From CAKSNH01 sp964422725 (GTDB lineage Bacteria > Bacillota > Clostridia > UBA1381), in assembly GCA_964422725.1 (NCBI GenBank), contig CAYRCC010000007.1:1-63894 (forward strand): a stretch of 63,894 nucleotides of DNA, read 5' to 3'. The translations under genes were made by a program, and so were the position numbers. Of this stretch, positions 25,385-35,997 are shown piece after piece (the stretch's first letter is position 1; each line of letters opens with the position of its first letter). The notes under the pieces are model-generated. The model did not search any database and was not told the DNA's origin. It saw nothing but the letters and a program-made list of their open reading frames with translations.

Positions 25385-27727
25385 TCATTTTTTGCTGTTT
25401 TTCTTTGCAAGAGCGGTTTTTAATACCTTGTCCATATTTTCGGCGGTGACAAACTTGATTTCACCGCGCACAACATCGGGAATATCGTCAATGTCGCGCT
25501 TGTTGTCCTCAGGGATAATTATTGTGCGGATACCGGCGCGGTATGCCGCAAGTGATTTTTCTTTCAGTCCGCCTATAGGCAAAACCCGTCCTCTGAGCGT
25601 TATTTCGCCTGTCATAGCCACGTCCTTGCGAACCGCACGACCGGACAGTGCCGAAACCAATGCCGTTGCCATTGTAATACCTGCCGACGGACCGTCTTTC
25701 GGTACTGCGCCTTCGGGTACGTGAATGTGAATATCCTTGTCTTTGTAGAAATTTGCATCAATTCCAAGCTCAGCGGCACGCGAACGTATATATCCGATTG
25801 CGGCTTTTGCCGACTCTTTCATTACGTCGCCCAGTTTACCGGTAAGCTCGATTTTTCCCGTACCGTCCATAACGTTTGCTTCGACGGACAACGTGTCGCC
25901 GCCGACCTGTGTCCACGCAAGACCGCGCACAACACCGACTTCGTCGTGTTCGTTCATCATATCAAAGCGGTAACGCTTTTTGCCCAAGTAATCCGCAAGG
26001 TTTTTCGGTGTTACGGTGACACTGCGTTTTTTTTCATAAAGTAGTTTCTTTGCGATTTTTCGCGATAAATTTCCTATTTCACGTTCTAAATTTCGCACAC
26101 CCGATTCACGCGTGTAATAATTTATAATATCCTTTACGGCCTCGTCCTCAATAGTGATTTTCATATCGGACAAACCGCATTTTTTGAGCTGTTTAGGTAT
26201 AAGATATTTTACGGCGATATTAAATTTTTCCTCGTCGGTATACCCTGAAATTTCGATAACCTCCATACGGTCAAGCAACGGGCGTGCTACAGTATCCAAT
26301 GTATTTGCCGTTGTGATGAATAACACGTCGGAGAGGTCGAAGTCAATCTCAAGGTAGTGGTCGCGGAAAGCAAAATTTTGCTCTGCATCAAGTACCTCCA
26401 AAAGTGCCGCCGCCGGATCACCCTTGTAATCCGCACCCATTTTGTCAATTTCGTCAAGCAATACGAGCGGATTTTTACTTCCGGCTTGCTTTATTGCCGT
26501 CATAATTCTTCCCGGCATAGCTCCGATATAGGTTTTCCTGTGACCGCGTATATCAGCCTCATCGTGAATGCCGCCGAGTGAAATGCGCACGTATTTTCTG
26601 CCCAGTGCCGTTGCGATTGACTTTGCGACAGATGTTTTTCCGACACCCGGCGGTCCTGCAAAGCAAAGTATCGGTCCGTTTGCGTTTTTGGTAAATTTGC
26701 GTACCGCAAGATATTCCAAAACCCGCTCTTTAACCTTGTCCAGACCGTAGTGTTCGGCGTTAAGTACATTTTCGGCGGCTTGGATATCGAATTTCTCCTT
26801 TGTTTTGCTGTTCCAGGGCAATTCGAGTACATAGTCCAGATAACTGCGTATCACTCCGCTTTCCGCCGAGCTTGACTGCATTTTTGAAAGTCTGCCGATT
26901 TCCTTTTCGATTTTCGACTTGGTTTCTTTCGGCGCTTTGATTTTGGCAAGACGCTCGCGATATGCCTGAACCTCAGCAAGAAGTCCCTCGCTTTCGCCAA
27001 GTTCATCGGCAATAATTTTTGCCTGTTCGCGCAGATAGTATTCGCGCTGGTTTTTGTCAAGCTTTGCTCTTACTTTATCACTGAGCTGTTTTTCGAGCTT
27101 CATCACTTCGATTTCGTTTTTCAAACACGCAATAAGATGCTCTATACGCTTTTTAATTGAGCATAACTCCAAAATTTCCTGTTTTACGGAATAATCAAAA
27201 TCAATGTTTGCAGTGATGATGTCGGCAAATTCACCGGCGTTTTTTATCGAAACAATAGATGTAAAGCTTTCACTGTTCATTTTGGTGTCGTAGGAAAAAT
27301 ATTCCTCAAATGTACTTTGCAGCTGACGTACAAATGCGCGGTTTTCGTTGCTTAGTGTAATTTTTTCGTCCTCAAGCACTTCAACGTTTGCGCGAAAAAA
27401 CGGTTCGGATGCGGTAATTTCTTTTATACGTCCGCGTTTTACTCCCTCAATAAGCACGCGAACAACTTTTCCCGGCATTTTCATTATCTGTTTTACCTTT
27501 GCAACGGTTCCGGTTGAATAAACATCGTCGGCGGTAGGCTCATCGAGCGCGGCATCATACTGTGCGGTCAAAAACACCAGCTGTTCTTCAGCCATAGCTG
27601 TTTCGAGTGCTTTTACCGATTTTTCTCTGCCCACATCAAAATTTATAATCATATGCGGGAACACTACCATTCCTCTGAGAGCAATTAAAGGAACGGACAG
27701 CTCTTTTTCTGAAATAGGTTTTATCAA
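25385..27727 (-). CDS. lon: ATP-dependent protease La (Lon)
   Basis: A full-length LonA protease of about 780 residues: N-terminal substrate domain (about 1-200), coiled-coil (about 200-290), AAA+ module with GPPGVGKTSVAKS (about residue 355) and Walker B LLDEIDKM, and a C-terminal protease with the catalytic Ser in PKDGPSAG (about 680) and Lys in GGLKEKSLAA (about 723). Two TTG codons could start it. I favour TTG 27727, which lies 9 bases after CAGGAG; TTG 27736 abuts that site with no spacer. It degrades misfolded and regulatory proteins in the cytosol. No CIRCE or CtsR-type repeat is seen upstream. Confidence 0.96.
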   Translation of the reverse strand: MIKPISEKELSVPLIALRGMVVFPHMIINFDVGREKSVKALETAMAEEQLVFLTAQYDAALDEPTADDVYSTGTVAKVKQIMKMPGKVVRVLIEGVKRGRIKEITASEPFFRANVEVLEDEKITLSNENRAFVRQLQSTFEEYFSYDTKMNSESFTSIVSIKNAGEFADIITANIDFDYSVKQEILELCSIKKRIEHLIACLKNEIEVMKLEKQLSDKVRAKLDKNQREYYLREQAKIIADELGESEGLLAEVQAYRERLAKIKAPKETKSKIEKEIGRLSKMQSSSAESGVIRSYLDYVLELPWNSKTKEKFDIQAAENVLNAEHYGLDKVKERVLEYLAVRKFTKNANGPILCFAGPPGVGKTSVAKSIATALGRKYVRISLGGIHDEADIRGHRKTYIGAMPGRIMTAIKQAGSKNPLVLLDEIDKMGADYKGDPAAALLEVLDAEQNFAFRDHYLEIDFDLSDVLFITTANTLDTVARPLLDRMEVIEISGYTDEEKFNIAVKYLIPKQLKKCGLSDMKITIEDEAVKDIINYYTRESGVRNLEREIGNLSRKIAKKLLYEKKRSVTVTPKNLADYLGKKRYRFDMMNEHDEVGVVRGLAWTQVGGDTLSVEANVMDGTGKIELTGKLGDVMKESAKAAIGYIRSRAAELGIDANFYKDKDIHIHVPEGAVPKDGPSAGITMATALVSALSGRAVRKDVAMTGEITLRGRVLPIGGLKEKSLAAYRAGIRTIIIPEDNKRDIDDIPDVVRGEIKFVTAENMDKVLKTALAKKNSKK

Positions 27728-27817
27728 AACAGTCAACTCCTGTATATTTTTTAATTATATTATGTCCAATACGGTAAAATTTAAGTGTTTTTGTTTGCGG
27801 TAAAATTTTACCAAAAA

Positions 27818-27859
27818 GCAAAGACTGCCGACCGCGAAAAGCAAGTTAGCAGTCTTTGC
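27818..27859 (-). terminator. Terminator after the S-layer-type protein gene
   Basis: 11-base arms (27818-27828 with 27849-27859) with TTTTT following on the minus strand. Confidence 0.8.
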
Positions 27860-27879
27860 GTGTTATGTGTTAATTTGGG

Positions 27880-29700
27880 TTATTTTATATTTGTCCATTT
27901 TTCGTTTCCGTCAGCACCGTTTGTGTAATTGTGGCTGTTGGATGCCTCGGCAATGTGACAGTATGCCCAGTGCTCGGAATTTACATCTGTGTATGCTTTG
28001 ATGTCCCGAATATCCGAAAAGGCGGCAACATTCACCTTTCTGTCCAAAACCGAATTTACAGTCGTTACACATTCGGCGCGCGTAACCGCATTGTCCGGAC
28101 GGAACGTGCCGTCGCTGTAACCTGATACCCAGCCTTGCTGTACGCCGTAACCGATATAATTCTTTGCCCAGTGGCTTTGGCTGACATCTGAAAATGTTGA
28201 AGCAAATTCACCGTTTACACTTTCCAGCTTTGCCATAACAGCCAAAAGCTCGGCGCGCGTTATTTCTTTGTCGGGACGGAACGTACCGTCACCGTAACCG
28301 TTCATAATGCCGTTTTGCGCAGTAAATCCGATATAATCCGCATACCACGAATTTTCGCTGACATCTGTAAAAGTGCCGGAATAATCCTTGCCGGATTCAA
28401 ACTGTGATTTTAGCAATTTTGAAATAATAACGGCTGTTTCGGCTCTGGTAAGCTTTTTGTCGGGACGGAAAGTGCCGTCTGAATAACCCGAAATGTATGC
28501 AATGTGCTCATTTTTGTTAAGCAGAGAAGTATTTGCCGTATTTGCGGCTATCTCGGCGATAACTCCGAACTCCGCATAAATTGTATGCGACTGTGAAATT
28601 CTGGCAAAGGTATACTTGGTTGTCGGATTAACCATAACGCCGTCAATCTCCAAACGCTTTATTTCATAGCCGGCATTAGGTATTATATTGTATATCAGAG
28701 ATGCACCTTTTTTAACGCTTGACACACCGGACGGAGTTATAGAACCGTTTCCGCTTGAAGTTGCCGTAACGTCGTAAACGGTGCCGGAACCGAGATTCAT
28801 AACCACGCCGCTTGAACCGCCCGAGCTGCCGCCCGAACCGCTGCTTTTTGTCTTAACGGCAACATCTACATAAAACTCAAATTCGTTATAATTGTCGCTG
28901 TCCGGAGTGAATACAACGCGGCACGACTGTGTGCCGGATTTTTTAAACACTTCGCTGTCGTCGTCCCATTCAAAATCGCCCTCAACTTCCTCGCTGTCGA
29001 CACCGATCATTTTACCGCCGGACAGTTCGGATTCCGCAAGCTCTTCCTTTACGTATATTGAAGATGCCTTCGGCTTTTTGGATAGGGTAGGGTCAATCGG
29101 CTCTATGGTTACGCTGACTTTTTTCTTTTGCACCGCACTGCCGTCTGACGGTGTGAATATTACGTTATAGCCGCTGTTATTCACATCGGGGATTTTATTT
29201 TCGTTTTCCCATTTGAAAGTACCGTCGCCGTCACCGCCGACAAGCTTTATTTCTTCCAGCTTTGTGCCGTAGTCATACTTTCCGCTCGTATGCGGAAAAA
29301 CAATGTTTGTTTCGGGTTCGGCTGTAGGGCTTGCGGTAGGTACAGCTGTAGGAGTCACCGTAGGTACGGCGGTAGGCACAGCGGTAGGAGTCACCGTAGG
29401 TACGGCGGTAGGCACAGCTGTAGGAGTTACCGTAGGTACGGCGGTAGGCACGGCTGTAGGAGTTACCGTAGGTACGGCGGTAGGTACAGCTGTAGGAGTC
29501 ACCGTAGGTACGGCGGTAGGTACAGCTGTAGGAGTCACCGTAGGTACGGCGGTAGGCACAGCTGTTGATTCATCGTATAAGTCTGTTAGCTCATTTTCGT
29601 ATGTATATTTTTCGGCGTTTGCCGCTATACTTGACGGAATAAGTGAAAGCATTATCGCAGATGCGGTAATCATGCATATTAATTTTCTTTTCATTTTCAT
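27880..29700 (-). CDS. Secreted SLH-domain surface protein with TAVP/TVTP repeat
   Basis: A 606-residue exported wall protein. Order: signal peptide (1-27, ending SSIAANA), a Pro/Thr/Val tandem-repeat stalk (about 45-135), two related beta domains of about 85 residues (about 140-290), a Gly/Ser linker, an InlB B-repeat-like domain (about 305-380, TSSGNGSITPSG and NAGYEIKRLEIDG), then three SLH domains (about 395-580), each with an SDGTFRPD or GDGTFRPD motif that binds pyruvylated secondary wall polymer. The C-terminal 25 residues are Asn-rich. The first SLH is intact, so wall anchoring is likely. Ligand and function are unknown. It is transcribed alone on the minus strand. Confidence 0.88.
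   Translation of the reverse strand: MKMKRKLICMITASAIMLSLIPSSIAANAEKYTYENELTDLYDESTAVPTAVPTVTPTAVPTAVPTVTPTAVPTAVPTVTPTAVPTAVPTVTPTAVPTAVPTVTPTAVPTAVPTVTPTAVPTASPTAEPETNIVFPHTSGKYDYGTKLEEIKLVGGDGDGTFKWENENKIPDVNNSGYNVIFTPSDGSAVQKKKVSVTIEPIDPTLSKKPKASSIYVKEELAESELSGGKMIGVDSEEVEGDFEWDDDSEVFKKSGTQSCRVVFTPDSDNYNEFEFYVDVAVKTKSSGSGGSSGGSSGVVMNLGSGTVYDVTATSSGNGSITPSGVSSVKKGASLIYNIIPNAGYEIKRLEIDGVMVNPTTKYTFARISQSHTIYAEFGVIAEIAANTANTSLLNKNEHIAYISGYSDGTFRPDKKLTRAETAVIISKLLKSQFESGKDYSGTFTDVSENSWYADYIGFTAQNGIMNGYGDGTFRPDKEITRAELLAVMAKLESVNGEFASTFSDVSQSHWAKNYIGYGVQQGWVSGYSDGTFRPDNAVTRAECVTTVNSVLDRKVNVAAFSDIRDIKAYTDVNSEHWAYCHIAEASNSHNYTNGADGNEKWTNIK
29333..29563. repeat. 36-bp tandem repeat inside the surface protein gene
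   Basis: Six full copies and a partial seventh of a 36-base unit encoding TAVPTAVPTVTP. Copies differ only by synonymous changes (for example GGCACAGCG versus GGTACAGCT). Such arrays expand or shrink by slippage and would alter stalk length. Confidence 0.9.
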
Positions 29701-29937
29701 AAAATAACTCCTTTTTCCATTAAAATCAAAACAATTCCTTTAGCTGACATTTTCCGAGTTGATTCATTGGTTATCATAAACTACTCATTTTTATATTTTA
29801 TCATATATTTATATTTTTGTCACTACATTATTTTCATTTTTTAATTTTACAAAAAATTTGTTATATTTTACTATAAAATGCATTGCAATAGATTGATTTT
29901 TGTAGTAAAATAATATAAAGCGGTTGATTTTGGTTAA

Positions 29938-29965
29938 TTGCGACTAACTTAATTGTGTATATAAT
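29938..29965 (+). promoter_or_regulatory. Promoter before the hybrid kinase gene
   Basis: TTGCGA (29938-29943), 16-base spacer, TATAAT (29960-29965), ending 23 bases before the GTG start. The 288-base gap to the divergent surface gene is otherwise AT-rich with nothing else clear. Confidence 0.5.
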
Positions 29966-29988
29966 TTTTATCGTCTGGAGGGGATTTT

Positions 29989-32900
29989 GTGAAAGATTAC
30001 AGTAATACCGGTGTGTTCTTTGATGATTTGGATAATGTAGGAATATATGTTCTGGAAAAGGATACACATAAGCTGTTATATGCCAACCAAACGTTTAAGA
30101 CATTTTTTCCTAATTATAAGGAGGGGTGTCTGTGTTATCAGGCATTGGGTATATCCGATTGCTGCGGTAATTGTCCGGATACCGGCGGTGAGGACAGATG
30201 TGCGTGCAGTCTGAACAGCGACTACAAATTTAATGTGAATGAGGGATTTTGGGAAGGCAGTAGTGCACTCGTGGTCACCCTACAGCCCGATGATAAAAAC
30301 TTCAGAATAATGCAAAACAACCTTAAAAGTAACGAGGCTGTCATAAATATGATGTCCGATGCACTCAATATAGGTCTGAAATCAATCATTTTGGACGATG
30401 ACGGAACGCTTACCTATCTTAACGACAGTCTGCCGGTTCTGCTCGGATATAAGCGTGAGGAGTTTCTCAATTTGTGCGGCGGTAATTTCTTTGATGCAAT
30501 ATATCAGCCTGACAGACATTTTGCCGTGGAAAAAATAAAAAAGTGTCTTGATGAAAATGCCGAATACAGCTGTGAATACCGTATGCGTGCAAAAAACGGC
30601 GAGCTTAAATGGTTTCTTGACATAGGAAAAATGGAAGTCAGAGATGACGGGACAATAAAGCTTACGGGTATTGTGTCGGATATAACCGATATGAAAAAGA
30701 ATATGAATGAGCTTGAGTATCACGCTCATTATGATAATCTTACGGGAATTTATAACAGAAATAATTTTTACACACAGACAAGAAAACTCATAAACGACAA
30801 CCCCGACAAGGAATACGCCGTTATACGGTGGGATATCTCTCATTTTAAAATTATCAACGATTTATTCGGTCACGACGAGGGAGATAAGCTGCTGAGGTAT
30901 GTGGCGCATACGCTGAAGTCACTCATAGGAGAGAGGGGTACATATGGGCGGTTTGATGCGGACATATTCATTATGTGTATCGAAACCGAAAATGACAATA
31001 TAAACAAAATTATGGATACTATCAGTGAAAAACTTAATGATTATCCTGTTAATTTTGAAATATTGCCATGTTTCGGTATATATATAATTGATGACAGAAC
31101 CATATCCGTAAAGCTTATGTGTGACCGCGCAAACCTTGCACACCACACCGTAAAGGGTAATTTTATCACGCGGCACGCGTTTTACAGCGATGATTTGCGC
31201 CTTGACCTTGTAAAGGAACACGAAATAACCTCGGAGATGACGACCGCGCTTGAACAGGAGCAGTTTGAGGTTTATTTACAGCCGAAATATGATTTAACAT
31301 ATGAAAACATTATAGGTGCCGAGGCACTTGTCAGATGGATACATCCGGAAAGAGGGTTTATGCCGCCGAATATGTTTATTCCTATCTTTGAGCGCAACGG
31401 CTTTATTATGAAACTGGACGAATACATATGGGAACGCACCTGTATGATTTTAAGACGTTGGATGGACGAGGGGAGAAAGGTTATTCCTATTTCCGTAAAC
31501 ATTTCGCGTATCGACTTATACAATCCGCATTTGAGTGACTTTTTGATAGATTTGGTTGAAAAATACGACCTTGACCCGAAGCTTTTGGAGCTTGAAATAA
31601 CCGAGAGCGCATATACGGAAAATTCCGAACAGCTTATGCCTGTTATGAGAAAACTGCAGCAGTATGGATTCATAATACTTATGGACGATTTCGGTACGGG
31701 TTATTCGTCGCTGAATATGCTCAAGGACGTACCTGTAAATATACTTAAAATAGATATGAATTTCCTGACAGAGGATATGGAGCACGGCAGAGGCGGAATA
31801 ATATTAAGCTCTATAGTGCGTATGGCAAAATGGCTTTCTCTGCCTGTGGTTGCCGAAGGAGTAGAAACCAATACTCAGGTTGACTTTCTGAGGAGTATCG
31901 GCTGTAACTTGGCTCAGGGATATTATTATTCACGGCCGGTACCGGTTGCGGAATTTGAAAAATTGATGGATTATTCAAAATCTGTTTCCGCGTGCAAAAG
32001 CAAAAACATACCGTCAGACGTTAATTTGGGAGATTTATGGAATCCCAATTCGACCGACAATATATTGTTTGACAATATCCTCGGTGCTGTGGCTATGTAT
32101 GAGCTTAACGGCGATATGCTGGAAATTGTCCGTGCGAATGATGAATATTTCAGGATAATCGGTATAAACAGCGAATGTATGAATAAGGAAGAAAGAAATA
32201 TTTTTGCACAGATACACCCCGACGACCTTGATATGTTCAGACGGCTCATTTTATCGGCGACCGAAACGCGTCCGTCGTCCGGCGAATTCAGACGTTTGAG
32301 AAGTGACGGTACGGTTATATGGCTGAGCGCGATGTTCAGAGTGCTTGCGCTTACGTCAAACGGCGAGCGCGCAATTGTTTACGGCTCGATATATGATATA
32401 ACGGTCAGAAAACAGCGTGAAAGCAAGCTGGAAAATGATTTCAGATATATACAGAAATCACTTTTGAAAACGCCGGCGGCAATAGGTATATTTGAAATTT
32501 CGGAAAAAATGCGGACGGTATTTGTAAATGATATGTTCTGCTCGGTTTTGGGATATACAAGAGAATATTATGACCAAAATATATCGGACGATTTGTTTAA
32601 GGCGATGGCACCGGATAATGCGGACGGATTCTATTATACCGTTACAAATTCGGTTTTGTCAACGCTTGAACCTGTTATTAAGTTTGTCCGCAGTGATAAA
32701 ACGGTTGTGCGCGTGAAAATGCGTATGACGCTCGGCAAAAATTCCGGCGGTACACTGATATGCTATGCTGTTGCAATGCCTGTCAGTGAATGTACCGATG
32801 CGACACTGCTGTCGAAAAATATACTCGGTCACGTTATTATGGACAGCGTTAATATAGCCGCATTTGAGTATGACGTGCCGAGTGATACAATGAAGTATTG

Positions 32901-35900
32901 TATTATACGCGATAAAATTTATACTGAATATTCGCTCGGCGAGTATTTGGAAAAGTTTCCGCATACAACGCTGTTTCACCCTGAGTACCGCGATATGTTT
33001 GCGGTGTGGCTGAAAGAGCTTTGCAAAAACGGTGCCGACAATACGGAAAATGTGGAGCTGAAAGCCAATTTCTGCTCTGACAATTACGTGTGGGTTCGTT
33101 GCAGTGCGGAAACAATAACGGACGAAAACGGCGAAATTGTAAGCGTTATAGGGTGTTTTCACGATATACAGCTTGAAAAAACGGTATCAATGAAAACCAA
33201 TGATACGGCAGACTTGCTGTCGTCGGCGATAGAGCTGATGCCGGGCGGTGTGTTCAAGGCGAAGGGTGACGGCGATTTTACACTGCTGTATGCAAATGAA
33301 AGCTTTTACAAAATGCGCGGTTATACAAAGGCGGAGTTTGAGCAATACAATAAAAACAAGGCGATTAACTGCATACATCCGGAAGATGTTGAGTATGTGC
33401 GCGGTGAATTAAAGGAAGCACTTGCGCAGAAGAAAGACAGTCTGAAATTGGAAACACGTATTGTGACACCTTCCGGAAAAGCGGAGTATGACCTCATAAA
33501 ATGTAAAATAATATATCATAAGGACGTACCTGTTATTTACGGTACAACGCTGAATATAACGGCTGAAAAAATGCTTGAGCGACAATTGGAAAGTCAAAAG
33601 CAGTATAACAGCGTTATCAGTTCAAACGCACTGTTTTATCACGAAGCGGATTTGAGCGACAACAAGGTTCTCACCTCGTATTACCGCGCATCGGGAAACG
33701 CACGCAACACCGATAAAAGCACATATATGACAATGATACGCGAGCTAGTTACATTCATACATCCGGACTACAAAGAGAGCTTTGAAAAAAATTCAAACGC
33801 GAAAAATCTTATTTATGAGTTTGAAAACGGTAATAAGCACGTAACGCTGAAATATTCTATACTTAACACCGCACAGGAATACTCCGACATAATTGTGACG
33901 TTCGATTTGCGCAAAAATCCGTTTAACGGTCACATTGAAAGCTTTATATGCGGACGTGAACAGGATAATACAGTCGGAAAAAATCTTTCGGTAAACGATA
34001 AGGAGTATCACAATCTTATAACGTCGGACCTTATAGTGTCGTATAAGATTAATTTTGAAAGCAATACGGTTGAAAAGTATAAGGGTGACGACTCGGTTAT
34101 AGACAGGATTTTTGACTTCGGTTCGTTTGTAAAGCGTATTGTTGCAAGAGTTGCGCAGGATTCGCAGAAGCAATGCGTGCAGAATTTGTTGGATACGGAT
34201 ATTATAAACAAGCGGTTTGAAACGTCGTCATTTACAAATTCGGTTGAGTATGTGAGATACGATAAATACGGAAATCCCGTTTGGGTACGAACATCACTTG
34301 TGCTTGCGTATAATGAAAGCGGCGAGAGAATAGGTTTTGTAAACATACGCAATATCAGCGACTACAAGTCCGAGCAGACACTTCAGCGCGACCTGTTGAA
34401 ACGTTACAGTACGGAATTGAAAAATTCGTATGATATGATTTATGAAATTAACTTTACAACCGACGAAGTTGTCACTATTGACATTGATGATAACGGTATA
34501 AAGCGTATTCCTATAGCCGATACGGGAATACAGGATATTCTGGACGAATTTTACAGCAGATTCCATGCGGATAACAACGATTTGCCTGAGTTTAGAAAAC
34601 TTCTGTCGTGTGAGTTTCTGGACGAGTTGTTCTCCGGCGGCGTAAACGAATACCATAAGACCGCATTTGTACGTGCGCCGGATTCCGATGTGTACCGTTG
34701 GATGTCGTACTGGATACGCAAGGTGCGCTGGAACGACAGACAGGATAAGATATTTATGTTCTATGCCAAAAACGTAAACGACGAAAGAACAGAACAGGAA
34801 AAAAACAGCCGTATGCTAAAATCGGCGCTTTTGCTTGCCGAACAGGCAAATAAGGCAAAATCAGACTTTTTGTCTAAGGTATCGCACGATATAAGAACGC
34901 CTATGAATGCAATTATGGGTATGTCGTCGATTGCGCGCGACAATATAAATGACAGCGACAAAATTATCAGCTGTATAGATTCGATTGATGAATCGGCAAA
35001 CTATCTGCTGCGGCTGATTAACAATGTACTCGATATGTCAAAAATCGAAAACGGCAAAATGGTCATTTCAAAATCGGAATTTAATATATGCGAGATGATT
35101 AATTCGCTGCGTGATATGTTTGATATGTATAAAATGGATATGAATATAGATTTCAGCATTTTTACGGACACAAATATATCCGAAACCGTAATCGGCGATG
35201 AAGTACACGTGAATCAGATTATAATAAATCTGCTTGCAAACGCTTTCCAGTACAGCCGTAAAAACGGCGTTGTCAAGCTTGAGGTTATTCAGGTGGAGAA
35301 AACGGCAACGACGGAAATAATAAAATTCATTGTCACCGATAACGGCATAGGTATGGACAGCGAACACTTAAAGAGAATATTCGAGCCGTTTGAACAGATT
35401 GACGGTAACGGTTCAAAGGGCGGCAGCGGACTCGGACTTGCGATAGTGCACAGTCTGGTGCATATAATGGACGGTGTTATAGATGTTGAGAGCGTTCCGG
35501 GAAAGGGAAGTAAATTCACCGTAACAATTCCGTTCGGCACGATGAAAAGAAAGTCCGCAAGAAACGATAGAAATTCCGACGGTGGTGATTACCGCTTTGC
35601 CGGAGAGAGGATTTTGCTGGTTGAGGATAATAAAATTAACTGCGAAATAGCAAAATCAATATTGGAATATGTAAATCTGAACGTTGAAATTGCCGAAAAC
35701 GGAAAAGCGGCGCTGGATAAATTCTCCGAAGCTCCGATTGAATATTATCAGGCTATTCTTATGGATATTCGTATGCCGGTGATGGACGGCAGAGAGGCTA
35801 CCCGTCAAATCCGCGCACTGCCGCGTGCAGATGCAAAGACTGTGCCTATAATTGCAATGTCTGCCGATGCATTTTCGGAGGATATCAAGTATTCGCAGAG

Positions 35901-35982
35901 AATAGGTATGGACGACTATATAACAAAGCCTGTAAACAGAAATCATTTGTACAGGACATTGAAAAAATTCTTAAACAGTTAA
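29989..35982 (+). CDS. Giant PAS-GGDEF*-EAL-PAS-histidine kinase-receiver hybrid
   Basis: A 1997-residue signalling protein. Order: an N-terminal PAS-like segment with a Cys-rich patch (about 45-75), PAS (about 105-235), a GGDEF domain whose motif is degenerate (FDADIF, 322-327, so probably no cyclase activity), an EAL domain with all key residues (EALVRW at 445, LEITES, DDFGTGYSS, VAEGVET) and so likely active c-di-GMP phosphodiesterase, about six further PAS domains (690-1600), HisKA with His near 1633 (SHDIRTPMN), HATPase with DNGIGMD and GSGLGLA boxes, and a receiver with Asp near 1926 (DIRMPVMDG). It has no transmembrane helix. GTG start follows GGAGGGG. No separate response regulator is adjacent. 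Confidence 0.9.
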   Translation: MKDYSNTGVFFDDLDNVGIYVLEKDTHKLLYANQTFKTFFPNYKEGCLCYQALGISDCCGNCPDTGGEDRCACSLNSDYKFNVNEGFWEGSSALVVTLQPDDKNFRIMQNNLKSNEAVINMMSDALNIGLKSIILDDDGTLTYLNDSLPVLLGYKREEFLNLCGGNFFDAIYQPDRHFAVEKIKKCLDENAEYSCEYRMRAKNGELKWFLDIGKMEVRDDGTIKLTGIVSDITDMKKNMNELEYHAHYDNLTGIYNRNNFYTQTRKLINDNPDKEYAVIRWDISHFKIINDLFGHDEGDKLLRYVAHTLKSLIGERGTYGRFDADIFIMCIETENDNINKIMDTISEKLNDYPVNFEILPCFGIYIIDDRTISVKLMCDRANLAHHTVKGNFITRHAFYSDDLRLDLVKEHEITSEMTTALEQEQFEVYLQPKYDLTYENIIGAEALVRWIHPERGFMPPNMFIPIFERNGFIMKLDEYIWERTCMILRRWMDEGRKVIPISVNISRIDLYNPHLSDFLIDLVEKYDLDPKLLELEITESAYTENSEQLMPVMRKLQQYGFIILMDDFGTGYSSLNMLKDVPVNILKIDMNFLTEDMEHGRGGIILSSIVRMAKWLSLPVVAEGVETNTQVDFLRSIGCNLAQGYYYSRPVPVAEFEKLMDYSKSVSACKSKNIPSDVNLGDLWNPNSTDNILFDNILGAVAMYELNGDMLEIVRANDEYFRIIGINSECMNKEERNIFAQIHPDDLDMFRRLILSATETRPSSGEFRRLRSDGTVIWLSAMFRVLALTSNGERAIVYGSIYDITVRKQRESKLENDFRYIQKSLLKTPAAIGIFEISEKMRTVFVNDMFCSVLGYTREYYDQNISDDLFKAMAPDNADGFYYTVTNSVLSTLEPVIKFVRSDKTVVRVKMRMTLGKNSGGTLICYAVAMPVSECTDATLLSKNILGHVIMDSVNIAAFEYDVPSDTMKYCIIRDKIYTEYSLGEYLEKFPHTTLFHPEYRDMFAVWLKELCKNGADNTENVELKANFCSDNYVWVRCSAETITDENGEIVSVIGCFHDIQLEKTVSMKTNDTADLLSSAIELMPGGVFKAKGDGDFTLLYANESFYKMRGYTKAEFEQYNKNKAINCIHPEDVEYVRGELKEALAQKKDSLKLETRIVTPSGKAEYDLIKCKIIYHKDVPVIYGTTLNITAEKMLERQLESQKQYNSVISSNALFYHEADLSDNKVLTSYYRASGNARNTDKSTYMTMIRELVTFIHPDYKESFEKNSNAKNLIYEFENGNKHVTLKYSILNTAQEYSDIIVTFDLRKNPFNGHIESFICGREQDNTVGKNLSVNDKEYHNLITSDLIVSYKINFESNTVEKYKGDDSVIDRIFDFGSFVKRIVARVAQDSQKQCVQNLLDTDIINKRFETSSFTNSVEYVRYDKYGNPVWVRTSLVLAYNESGERIGFVNIRNISDYKSEQTLQRDLLKRYSTELKNSYDMIYEINFTTDEVVTIDIDDNGIKRIPIADTGIQDILDEFYSRFHADNNDLPEFRKLLSCEFLDELFSGGVNEYHKTAFVRAPDSDVYRWMSYWIRKVRWNDRQDKIFMFYAKNVNDERTEQEKNSRMLKSALLLAEQANKAKSDFLSKVSHDIRTPMNAIMGMSSIARDNINDSDKIISCIDSIDESANYLLRLINNVLDMSKIENGKMVISKSEFNICEMINSLRDMFDMYKMDMNIDFSIFTDTNISETVIGDEVHVNQIIINLLANAFQYSRKNGVVKLEVIQVEKTATTEIIKFIVTDNGIGMDSEHLKRIFEPFEQIDGNGSKGGSGLGLAIVHSLVHIMDGVIDVESVPGKGSKFTVTIPFGTMKRKSARNDRNSDGGDYRFAGERILLVEDNKINCEIAKSILEYVNLNVEIAENGKAALDKFSEAPIEYYQAILMDIRMPVMDGREATRQIRALPRADAKTVPIIAMSADAFSEDIKYSQRIGMDDYITKPVNRNHLYRTLKKFLNS

Positions 35983-35997
35983 TGAAAGGAACTTGTT

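Noticed and set aside
29333..29563. CRISPR-like appearance of the tandem array
   Set aside because: Repeats are directly adjacent with no unique spacers and lie inside a coding region.
29303..29707. A plus-strand frame with many VGTAVGVT repeats
   Set aside because: It is the antisense image of the Pro/Thr repeat of the surface protein, with no ribosome site or domain of its own.
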